Shown here one piece after another: positions 1-4,761 of a stretch of DNA of 6,417 nucleotides; positions within the stretch are counted from its first letter, which is position 1, and each line of letters starts with the position of its first letter. A program made the position numbers and the translations under genes. Under the pieces are notes generated by a model that saw only the letters and a list, made by a program, of their open reading frames with translations, searched no databases and was not told where the DNA came from. The DNA comes from UBA7672 sp035995285. Its GTDB lineage: Bacteria > Pseudomonadota > Alphaproteobacteria > Caulobacterales > Hyphomonadaceae. The DNA is taken from the NCBI GenBank assembly GCA_035995285.1, contig DASYKO010000532.1, forward strand, positions 1 to 6,417. Direction: 5' to 3'.

Positions 1-1090
1 AGTAGAGCCAGCTCGGTTTGCCGTCCGCGGATTTGGACGCGATGAAGCGCGCAGGCGCGCCGGCCATGTTGTTGGTCCAGTCGGTCTGCGCCTGGCCCTG
101 AAGCTGGCGAGACAGCGAGGCTTCGTAGCTGTTGGTGCCGAGGAGAAGCGGCACGTCGACCGTGTGCTTGTTGGCCATCGCGGAGATGGAGCTTTCCGTC
201 ATGAAGCGACCGTCGACGATCGGGAAGCGGGCGCCGTTGGCGGCCTCCACGAGCTTGTCGGCGGGGATGGCGCGCATGCCGGCGAGCGTTGCTGTTTCCA
301 GCCCTGCCCGCTTGATCAGCTCTGCACCGTCTTTTTCGGCATCGGCGAGCGGCGCGCTATCGCCCCAGGTGATGTTGGATTCGAGGATGGCTTTGTCGAA
401 CAGGCCTTTCGATGTTTTTGCGCCGAGGAGCGCGTAGATGTCGATGGCGCCGGCGCTTTCGCCGAAGACGGTGACCTTGCCCGGATCGCCGCCAAAGGTT
501 GAGATGTTCTTCTGCACCCACTGCAGCGCCGCGGTCTGGTCCATCAGGCCGTAATTGGCGAGCGGCTCGTTCGCGCCGGCGGCCTTGGTCAGTTCGGGGT
601 GGGCGAAGAAGCCCATGGCGCCCATGCGGTAGTTGATCGTGACGGCGACGACGCCGGATTTGGCGAAGGCCGCGCCATTGTAGATGGCGCCCGAGCCGTT
701 GAGGTTGGAGCCGCCGTGGATCCAGACCATCACGGGCAGGTTCTTCGCGGCCTGCGGGGCGAAGACATTGAGATAGAGGCAGTCCTCGGAGACTTTCGCC
801 TCGGCGCCAAGACGCGCGTTCTGCGAGCAGCTGGCGCCATAGGCGTTGGCGGCGCGCTCGCCGGCCCAAGCGGCTGCGGGCTGGGGCGCTTTCCAGCGCA
901 GGTCGCCAACCGGAGCGGCAGCGTAGGGAATGCCCTTGAAGGTCGAGACCGTGTCGATCACTTCGCCGACCACGACGCCTGAAGCGACCTTGGCGCGCGG
1001 CTTGCCGTCAGCGGCGATGGTGGTTTCGGTTGCTGTCGAGCAGGCGGCGATCAGGCCAAGCGCTGCGGCCGCCATCATCAGAGGTTTCAT
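1..1090 (-). CDS. Type-B carboxylesterase (para-nitrobenzyl esterase-like) lipoprotein, 3' end outside window
   Basis: Alpha/beta-hydrolase fold serine esterase that would hydrolyse carboxylic esters; the substrate cannot be read from sequence. The visible 363 residues start at ATG 1090, preceded by a GGGAAGAG-type ribosome site. Residues 1-17 form a lipoprotein signal ending in the lipobox I-A-A-C (Cys17), so the enzyme is probably lipid-anchored in the envelope. Family signatures are intact: EDCLYLN at 102-108, an HGGS oxyanion-hole motif at 125-128 (many relatives have HGGG or HGGA), and the nucleophile-elbow signature at 199-214 with GESAG (Ser212). Glu323 in the GTNSYEA stretch fits the catalytic acid. 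The catalytic His would lie beyond position 1. Family members are usually about 500 residues or more, so roughly the last quarter or more is missing because of the window edge, not because of mutation. The gene lies 116 bp after fliE on the same strand, but no functional link to the flagellum is expected. Confidence 0.93.
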   Translation of the reverse strand, partial: MKPLMMAAAALGLIAACSTATETTIAADGKPRAKVASGVVVGEVIDTVSTFKGIPYAAAPVGDLRWKAPQPAAAWAGERAANAYGASCSQNARLGAEAKVSEDCLYLNVFAPQAAKNLPVMVWIHGGSNLNGSGAIYNGAAFAKSGVVAVTINYRMGAMGFFAHPELTKAAGANEPLANYGLMDQTAALQWVQKNISTFGGDPGKVTVFGESAGAIDIYALLGAKTSKGLFDKAILESNITWGDSAPLADAEKDGAELIKRAGLETATLAGMRAIPADKLVEAANGARFPIVDGRFMTESSISAMANKHTVDVPLLLGTNSYEASLSRQLQGQAQTDWTNNMAGAPARFIASKSADGKPSWLY

Positions 1091-1206
1091 TGTCTCTTCC
1101 CGTTATCCGCCGACCGTATCTCAGGTTTGGCCGGTCGTGTTCGAGAGAGTCATAGACCTGCAAACGCAGGCCGGAAAGCCAGCGGATCAGGCTTCGGCAA
1201 GATGCC
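1091..1206 (-). other. Intergenic gap between fliE and the esterase gene
   Basis: This 116-bp gap is larger than the 11 and 25 bp gaps inside the flgB-flgC-fliE unit, which suggests that the esterase may have its own promoter. No convincing -35/-10 pair could be picked out. The only structure seen is a short hairpin at 1157-1170 (CCTGC-AAAC-GCAGG) without a T-run, too weak to call a terminator. A ribosome site for the esterase lies at the left end of the gap. Confidence 0.4.
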
Positions 1207-1530
1207 CTAGATCGGCATCCGCATGATGTCCTGATACGCCTTGATGACCTCGTCGCGGACCGAGACGACGGTTTCCATCGTGGCTTCCGCCGCGGCGACG
1301 GCTGTCACCACGTCGACAAGGTCACCGCGGCCCATGGCGGCGTTGGTCATTGCGCCTTCGGCCGCCGAGCCGGCCTGGGTGATCGAGCCGACGGCGGAGT
1401 TGAGGAGCTGGCCGAAGCCGGGGCCCGTCATGCCTTCCAGCGAATTGGCCCCGCCGGCGCCGCCGCCGCCCGAAAGCGTCTGCGCGGTCTGCATGTAGGC
1501 CTTGGCGGCGTTGATTCCGAGATCGGACAT
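1207..1530 (-). CDS. fliE: Flagellar hook-basal body complex protein FliE
   Basis: FliE is the small protein that joins the MS ring and export gate to the proximal rod. It is exported by the flagellar type III apparatus. The 107-residue product has the usual FliE length and layout: a variable Gly-rich N-terminal part (residues 21-28 are mostly Gly), a central F-G-Q-L-L segment near 39-43, and the conserved helical C-terminus (about 69-107). That C-terminus contains GDLVDVVTAVAAAEATMETVV, then VRDEVIKAYQDIMRMPI, which is the family hallmark. The start at 1530 is fixed by a strong GGGGAGG site that overlaps the flgC stop codon region. Only 11 bp separate the two genes, so fliE is very likely co-transcribed with flgB and flgC, and possibly translationally coupled. 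In this window it is the last flagellar gene of the unit. Confidence 0.95.
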   Translation of the reverse strand: MSDLGINAAKAYMQTAQTLSGGGGAGGANSLEGMTGPGFGQLLNSAVGSITQAGSAAEGAMTNAAMGRGDLVDVVTAVAAAEATMETVVSVRDEVIKAYQDIMRMPI

Positions 1531-1541
1531 TTACGCCTCCC

Positions 1542-1958
1542 CTATGCTTTGAGAAGCTGGATGACGCCGAGCATCATCGCGCGGCTAGATTCGACGACGT
1601 TGAGGTTGGCCTCATATGCGCGCTGAGCTTCGCGCAGGTCCGCCATCTCGGTGAGGGCCGAGACGTTGGAGAGCTTCACATAGCCTTCCGAGTTCGCGCC
1701 CGGATGGGTGGGATCGTATTTCTCCTGGAACGGCTTCTGATCCAGGCGCGTGCCGGTGACCTTCACCGTGTCGACACCAGAAGCGCGGTCGTACATCGTG
1801 CGGAAGACAGGCGCCTTGCGGCGATACGGATCGCCGCCTGGGGTCGAGGCCGTGGTGTCGGCGTTGGCGAGGTTCTCGGCGGAGATGCGGATGCGCACCG
1901 TCTGCGCGCGCAGGCCGGTTGCGGCCGCCGTCATGGCGGACATGAGTTCGGAGGACAT
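1542..1958 (-). CDS. flgC: Flagellar basal-body rod protein FlgC
   Basis: FlgC is a proximal-rod subunit that assembles with FlgB, FlgF and FliE on top of the MS ring after export. The 138-residue product is full length for the family. Its N-terminal amphipathic helix leads into the rod/hook signature RISAENLANADTT (residues 24-36). A PYRRKAPVF stretch (44-52) is typical of FlgC. Then comes the conserved DPTHPGANSEGYVKLSNVS segment (82-100), and the C-terminal helix AQRAYEANLNVVESSRAMM (111-129) needed for rod polymerisation. An AGGAG ribosome site lies about 10 bases before ATG 1958. The gene begins 25 bp after flgB and ends 11 bp before fliE. The three consecutive basal-body genes form a classic operon order. 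Confidence 0.96.
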   Translation of the reverse strand: MSSELMSAMTAAATGLRAQTVRIRISAENLANADTTASTPGGDPYRRKAPVFRTMYDRASGVDTVKVTGTRLDQKPFQEKYDPTHPGANSEGYVKLSNVSALTEMADLREAQRAYEANLNVVESSRAMMLGVIQLLKA

Positions 1959-1983
1959 GTGGTCTCGCTCCTAGAGCGCGGCG

Positions 1984-2412
1984 CTATCTCGTGGGAGACC
2001 GCGTCGCCAGCCGTAGCAGCCCCAGACTCTTCTGGTAGAGGCCAACCATGGTCTCGAAATCCATTCGGGTTTCGGCGATTTTCATCATCTGCTCTTCGAC
2101 CACCACGGCGTTGCCGTCGAGGGTGGTTTCGGAGTCAGGGGATGCCTTGGAATGTATGCCCAGCGAGGCCCCGCCCTTCGGCGTCATGTGGCCTGCCTCG
2201 GTGGCGAGAAGCTGGGTTTTGCCTGCGCCGCCACCCTTGCTCGACATGCGCTGCAAGGTCGCAGCGAAGCCAGCCTGGTCGATGTCGTTGGGGACGAAGC
2301 CGGGGGTGGAAACGTTGGCGACGTTCTCGGCGATGACCTTCTGGCGCTCGCCCAGCATCTGCAGGCGCGCCTTCATCAGCGAGAAGACCGTAATACTGGT
2401 TGGATCTGGCAT
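1984..2412 (-). CDS. flgB: Flagellar basal-body rod protein FlgB
   Basis: FlgB is the other proximal-rod subunit and a substrate of the flagellar export apparatus. The 142-residue product carries the rod-family N-terminal signature IAENVANVSTPGF (residues 27-39) behind an amphipathic helix. The variable middle (about 55-95) is rich in Gly, Ser and Lys. The C-terminal conserved region, DGNAVVVEEQMMKIAETRMDF (99-119) followed by LYQKSLGLLRLA (125-136), is typical of FlgB. The chosen start ATG 2412 places the conserved helix at the usual distance. The ribosome site is weak (GAAAGG about 11 bases upstream). It is the first gene of the flgB-flgC-fliE unit, transcribed away from fliO-fliP. The presumed promoter with a CtrA-type box is about 40-70 bp upstream, so cell-cycle control is likely. 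Confidence 0.95.
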   Translation of the reverse strand: MPDPTSITVFSLMKARLQMLGERQKVIAENVANVSTPGFVPNDIDQAGFAATLQRMSSKGGGAGKTQLLATEAGHMTPKGGASLGIHSKASPDSETTLDGNAVVVEEQMMKIAETRMDFETMVGLYQKSLGLLRLATRSPTR

Positions 2413-2450
2413 GGGCCAAAAAGCCTTTCGGGAGCATCCCTACTGGGCAA

Positions 2451-2480
2451 ATTCTACCGGTTTGCTTAAGGCGCGATTAA
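2451..2480 (-). promoter_or_regulatory. Probable CtrA-controlled promoter of flgB-flgC-fliE
   Basis: A perfect TTAA-N7-TTAA motif, the consensus of the alphaproteobacterial master regulator CtrA, occupies 2466-2480. Reading toward flgB, a -10-like TAGAAT lies at 2456-2451. A -35-like TTAATC is embedded in the far half of the box, 18 bp from the -10. A regulator box covering the -35 region is the known arrangement at Caulobacter class II flagellar promoters. Transcription would start near 2444, giving a leader of about 30 nt. The box is directly visible; its use by CtrA is inferred, because no ctrA gene is in the window. Confidence 0.65.
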
Positions 2481-2496
2481 GCGCCGCCCCGAAAAA

Positions 2497-2511
2497 TTAA
2501 CGTCTCGTTTA
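2497..2511 (+). promoter_or_regulatory. Second, degenerate CtrA-like site in the divergent region
   Basis: TTAA followed by 7 bases and TTTA matches the TTAA-N7-TTAA consensus at 7 of 8 fixed positions. It lies 17 bp from the perfect box and closer to fliO, so it could serve the plus-strand operon. No convincing -10 for fliO could be paired with it. Nearby at 2526-2535 is the exact palindrome GGGTTAACCC, which contains a further TTAACC half-site. Assignment is tentative. Confidence 0.35.
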
Positions 2512-2551
2512 CCGGCTTTTCACAAGGGTTAACCCGTTATGTGAAACCGGA

Positions 2552-2569
2552 CCGGCCAGAAGCGGCCGG
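2552..2569 (+). repeat. Hairpin in the presumed fliO leader
   Basis: CCGGCC and GGCCGG form a perfect 6-bp inverted repeat around a 6-base spacer (AGAAGC). It ends immediately before the GGGGAGA ribosome-binding sequence of fliO and 17 bases before the start codon. If transcribed, it could form an all-GC stem beside the ribosome site and modulate initiation. It has no T-run and is not a terminator. Confidence 0.5.
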
Positions 2570-2586
2570 GGAGAGCCAAGTCCACA

Positions 2587-2898
2587 ATGGACATTCTCAA
2601 CGTCCTCAGGGCCCTCGCAGCCCTCGCCTTCGTGCTGGGCATATTGCTGGGCTTTGCTTGGCTGCTGCGGAAGTACGGCTCGACGCTGGGCATCAAGGTC
2701 GGTCAGGACGTGTCCGACCTGCGCGTGGTGGAATGGCGCTCGCTGGATATGCGCCGCAAGCTCGCCGTGGTGCGCTGGGACGGCAAAGACCACCTGCTGG
2801 TGCTGGGCCCCACGAATGATCTGCTAGTCGCGAGCCGGACAGCGCCGACGCCTGCGACCCCTGCCCCGCATGCCGACAATGATGAGATCAAGTCATGA
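2587..2898 (+). CDS. fliO: Flagellar biosynthetic protein FliO
   Basis: FliO is a small membrane protein that helps FliP assemble into the export-gate ring and is not itself part of the mature channel. The 103-residue product has one N-terminal transmembrane helix (about 6-27, LAALAFVLGILLGFAWLL), then a short cytoplasmic domain. The FliO pattern RVVEWRSLDMRRKLAVVRWDGKDHLLVLG is visible at 46-74, where the basic RRK and the beta-strand LLVLG are the conserved points. An Ala/Pro-rich tail (85-97) is variable. Start ATG 2587 follows GGGGAGA by about 12 bases. The stop overlaps the fliP start as ATGA, indicating translational coupling. The fliO family is weakly conserved, so the assignment rests on the fold pattern and the position directly before fliP. 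Confidence 0.9.
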   Translation: MDILNVLRALAALAFVLGILLGFAWLLRKYGSTLGIKVGQDVSDLRVVEWRSLDMRRKLAVVRWDGKDHLLVLGPTNDLLVASRTAPTPATPAPHADNDEIKS

Positions 2899-3644
2899 TC
2901 CGGCGCGCGCTTCGTCTCATTCCGATTCTTGCCGTCGTAGCGCTGGCTGCGCCTGCGGCCCTGCCGCAGACCGTGTCGGTCGATCTTGGCACCGGCCAGG
3001 GACTGACATCGGGCATGGTGCAGCTGATTGCGGCGATCACGGTGCTGTCGCTGGCGCCGTCGATCCTGGTGATGACCACGTCCTTCGTGCGGATCGTCGT
3101 AGTGCTGTCGCTGCTGAGAACCGCGATCGGCCTGCAGAACGCGCCGCCGAACTCGGTTGTGATCTCGCTCTCGCTGTTCTTGACGGCCTTTGTCATGGCC
3201 CCCACATTCAACGAGGCTTACAGCGCTGGTATCCAGCCCTACATGGCGGAATCGATCACGCTGGAAGAGGCGATTCCACGCACGCTCAAGCCGGTTCAGG
3301 CCTTCATGGGCCAGCATGCCAATCCGCAGGACGTGGCTCTCTTTGCGAACATGGCGAAGATCCAGAACCTCGCGAGCCCGGCCGATGCGCCGTTCCAGGT
3401 GCTGGCGCCGGCCTTCATGATCTCTGAGCTGAAGCGGGCGTTCGAGATCGGGTTCATGGTCTTTCTCCCATTCCTGGTGATCGACCTTGTCGTGTCGTCC
3501 ATCCTTATGGCGATGGGCATGATGATGCTGCCGCCGGTGACGATCTCCCTGCCCTTCAAGCTGATCTTCTTCGTGCTGGTGGATGGCTGGCGGATGCTGG
3601 CCGGATCGCTGGTCGAGAGCTTCATGCAGGGGCCGCCTACGTGA
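2895..3644 (+). CDS. fliP: Flagellar export-gate protein FliP
   Basis: FliP forms the pentameric core of the FliPQR channel through which flagellar subunits cross the inner membrane. The product is 249 residues, the usual family length. It has a cleavable-type signal peptide (about 1-24, ending near A-L-P-Q). A hydrophobic segment with FVRIVVVLSLLRTAIGLQ (64-81) and the PPN turn (84-86) follows, then a second membrane segment (about 87-105). A soluble loop contains the conserved PAFMISELKRAFEIGF (172-187). Two C-terminal membrane segments follow, with PFLVIDLVVSSILMAMGMM (192-210), LPP (212-214) and KLIFFVLVDGW (222-232). All are characteristic of FliP. The start at 2895 overlaps the fliO stop. 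No fliQ or fliR follows, so these gate subunits must be encoded elsewhere. Confidence 0.98.
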   Translation: MIRRALRLIPILAVVALAAPAALPQTVSVDLGTGQGLTSGMVQLIAAITVLSLAPSILVMTTSFVRIVVVLSLLRTAIGLQNAPPNSVVISLSLFLTAFVMAPTFNEAYSAGIQPYMAESITLEEAIPRTLKPVQAFMGQHANPQDVALFANMAKIQNLASPADAPFQVLAPAFMISELKRAFEIGFMVFLPFLVIDLVVSSILMAMGMMMLPPVTISLPFKLIFFVLVDGWRMLAGSLVESFMQGPPT

Positions 3645-3666
3645 TGGCGCCTACACTGCGGCTTTA

Positions 3667-3701
3667 GCGGCGCTCCAACGACAAGCGCCGTCCGCGGCGC
3701 T
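3667..3701 (+). repeat. Alternating inverted repeats after fliP (possible attenuator or weak terminator)
   Basis: Three complementary blocks alternate: CGGCGC at 3668-3673, GCGCCG at 3685-3690 and CGGCGC at 3695-3700. The middle block can pair with either neighbour but not both. The right-hand hairpin (3684-3701) has a 7-bp stem closed by a TCCG loop, which fits the stable UNCG tetraloop class. It is followed by only a poor T-stretch (GTTCTTT), so it is not a good intrinsic terminator. It ends 13 bases before the AAGGGGG ribosome site of the next gene. Confidence 0.45.
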
Positions 3702-3724
3702 AGCGTTCTTTCCAAGGGGGACGC

Positions 3725-4045
3725 ATGCCCGAGGACAAGGTCGCTTTCACTTTCCACAATCAGCAGGATGACGACATCGAGGTCGTGGTCGAGCCGTGGG
3801 CGCTGAGCGAGAGCGTGCCGCCCGGCAGGCTCATGGTGTTTGAGGTGAACGCGACGCCGCCTGCCGAGATCGAATTCAGCGTCACGCGGGACCGGCGGCA
3901 ATACGTGTATGTCATGTCCGAGCACGTCGTGATCAGCGTCGACGGAGAGATCCGGCACGACTTCAGGACGCGGACACGCCCGCCGGCGGCGGTCTTCCGC
4001 GTGCTCAACGGCCTGCTTTGGGGAAGACCAGACCAGAAGATATAG
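3725..4045 (+). CDS. Hypothetical protein downstream of fliP
   Basis: I do not recognise a named family. The 106-residue product is soluble, with no signal peptide or membrane segment. Strand-like hydrophobic alternation suggests a mainly beta fold: VAFTFHN (6-12), DIEVVVEPWAL (17-27), RLMVFEVN (35-42), EIEFSVT (48-54), QYVYVMSEHVVISVDG (59-74). The negatively charged N-terminal third (DDD at 15-17) contrasts with the Arg-rich stretch at 77-85. The gene is very probably real: ATG 3725 is preceded by a strong AAGGGGG site about 5 bases away, and composition matches its neighbours. It starts 80 bp after fliP on the same strand, so it may be read through from the fliOP unit, though a hairpin region lies between. 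It converges on the next gene with a 24-bp gap. A flagellar role is possible from position only. Confidence 0.75.
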   Translation: MPEDKVAFTFHNQQDDDIEVVVEPWALSESVPPGRLMVFEVNATPPAEIEFSVTRDRRQYVYVMSEHVVISVDGEIRHDFRTRTRPPAAVFRVLNGLLWGRPDQKI

Positions 4046-4069
4046 CCGGCGCGGTCCGTTCGAATCCCT

Positions 4070-4507
4070 TCAGTACGCCAGCCTGCGCTCCAGCTCGCTG
4101 ATCAGCCTGGGCCGAGCGTTGTGCGGCCTTGTGCGCCCCACGACTTCCACGGCGGCAAGCGCCAGCTCCAGCGCATCGATCGGCCTGGGGAGCCCCATGG
4201 CTGCGCCGCGCAGTTCGGCAAGCGTGAGGATGAATTCCAGCGGACGGCCCGGCCATCCGCGTCCGGCGATTGCAATGACAGGCGGGGCGCCCTCGCGCGC
4301 GCAGAGCGCGGCCAGGAGTTCGAGCATGGCCGGTGAATCGATCGGCAGCACGATCGCATCGCATTCCTCGGCCGGATGGGCAGCAGCGCCGGCCAGCGTC
4401 GTGGGGAGGAATTCGATCTCCGGATGTGACAGGGCGCCTGCGTCCGCTGCCAGGAGATCATCAGGATCGACCAAAAGGATCCGAAACCGTTGAAGTGGCT
4501 GTGTCAT
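4070..4507 (-). CDS. Stand-alone degenerate response-regulator receiver-like protein
   Basis: The 145-residue product follows the pattern of a CheY-type receiver domain. FRILLVDPDD (8-17) fits strand 1 and the acidic pocket (Asp14, Asp16, Asp17). DAIVLPIDSP (50-59) fits strand 3, PPVIAIAG (75-82) strand 4, and GLPRPIDALELALAAV (105-120) the region of strand 5 and the last helix. In this alignment the phospho-acceptor Asp position is Pro55, the conserved Thr/Ser is Ala81 and the conserved Lys is Arg108. The protein would then be a pseudo-receiver unable to be phosphorylated in the normal way, unless the nearby Asp57 substitutes. No output domain follows; the tail (126-145) is short and basic. 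The chosen start is ATG 4507; a TTG lies directly before it. No clear ribosome site is seen. The receiver assignment is inferred from pattern, not from strong identity. Confidence 0.7.
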   Translation of the reverse strand: MTQPLQRFRILLVDPDDLLAADAGALSHPEIEFLPTTLAGAAAHPAEECDAIVLPIDSPAMLELLAALCAREGAPPVIAIAGRGWPGRPLEFILTLAELRGAAMGLPRPIDALELALAAVEVVGRTRPHNARPRLISELERRLAY

Positions 4508-4614
4508 CAAGATTTAGCCCGGGATTCCAGTTTTTATGTTTTGAAACAGTGTTTTGTGTCGAAACCGGCCAAAACCCCTTGAGCGGCCGAGGGTTTACGA
4601 GAACGCCCGATAAA

Positions 4615-4632
4615 TTTACTCACGACAGTAAA
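4615..4632. promoter_or_regulatory. Inverted repeat TTTACT-N6-AGTAAA, candidate operator
   Basis: Perfect 6-bp arms lie around a 6-bp spacer (CACGAC), 18 bp in total, in the AT-rich part of the divergent region. The size and symmetry suit a dimeric repressor such as a TetR-type protein, but no regulator gene is adjacent and the family cannot be identified. It sits about 110 bp from the receiver-like gene start and 65-130 bp from the possible ttcA starts, so either gene could be the target. Confidence 0.4.
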
Positions 4633-4652
4633 CATATAGTTGTCATTAGCAC

Positions 4653-4666
4653 CGGGGATTGCCCCG
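4653..4666 (+). repeat. Short GC hairpin in the ttcA leader
   Basis: CGGGG and CCCCG form a perfect 5-bp stem with loop ATTG. It lies 30 bases before the GTG alternative start and 96 bases before the preferred ATG of ttcA. The last two bases of the stem and its flank begin the first copy of the direct repeat described separately. No T-run follows. Confidence 0.4.
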
Positions 4667-4693
4667 ATGACGCTCGCGGAATCCGATGACGCT
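4664..4693 (+). repeat. 11-bp direct repeat in the ttcA leader
   Basis: CCGATGACGCT occurs at 4664-4674 and again at 4683-4693, a period of 19 bp. Each copy carries an ATG. The first opens a 10-codon frame (MTLAESDDAA) whose TGA overlaps the possible GTG start of ttcA as GTGA. The second opens a 15-codon frame ending at 4733. Neither has a clear ribosome site. The repeat is exact; its role is unknown. Confidence 0.5.
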
Positions 4694-4761
4694 GCGTGAA
4701 GAAGCAATTCGCTGCAGGCTGGAAAGCCGCTAGAGACGGGCAGCCCAAGCGGACCCCAACG

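Larger units (their letters stand above)
4508..4761. other. Divergent intergenic region between receiver-like gene and ttcA
   Basis: This region is visibly richer in A and T than its neighbours, as expected of promoters, and contains no supported gene. It holds several repeats listed separately, a small palindrome AAACA-G-TGTTT at 4544-4554, and two GANTC sites (GATTC 4523-4527, GAATC 4679-4683), the target of the cell-cycle methylase CcrM. I could not fit a confident -35/-10 pair on either strand. The part from 4696 to 4761 is open in the ttcA frame and may be coding if the upstream GTG is used. Confidence 0.6.

Noticed and set aside
357..869. Minus-strand open frame of 170 codons within the esterase region
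   Set aside because: It is an off-frame reading of the esterase gene; the esterase frame carries EDCLYLN, HGGS and GESAG.
1157..1170. Hairpin CCTGC-AAAC-GCAGG as fliE terminator
   Set aside because: The 5-bp stem has no following T-run on either strand and is of the kind expected by chance in GC-rich DNA.
1704..2336. Plus-strand open frame of 210 codons opposite flgC and flgB
   Set aside because: It spans two confident genes on the other strand; its Arg/Trp/Cys-rich translation is typical of a GC-rich shadow frame.
3296..3958. Minus-strand open frame of 220 codons opposite fliP and the hypothetical gene
   Set aside because: It overlaps strongly supported fliP coding sequence and has no recognisable domain.
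4508..4510. TTG as start of the receiver-like gene
   Set aside because: An ATG follows directly in frame and is the more likely initiator; no ribosome site favours the TTG.
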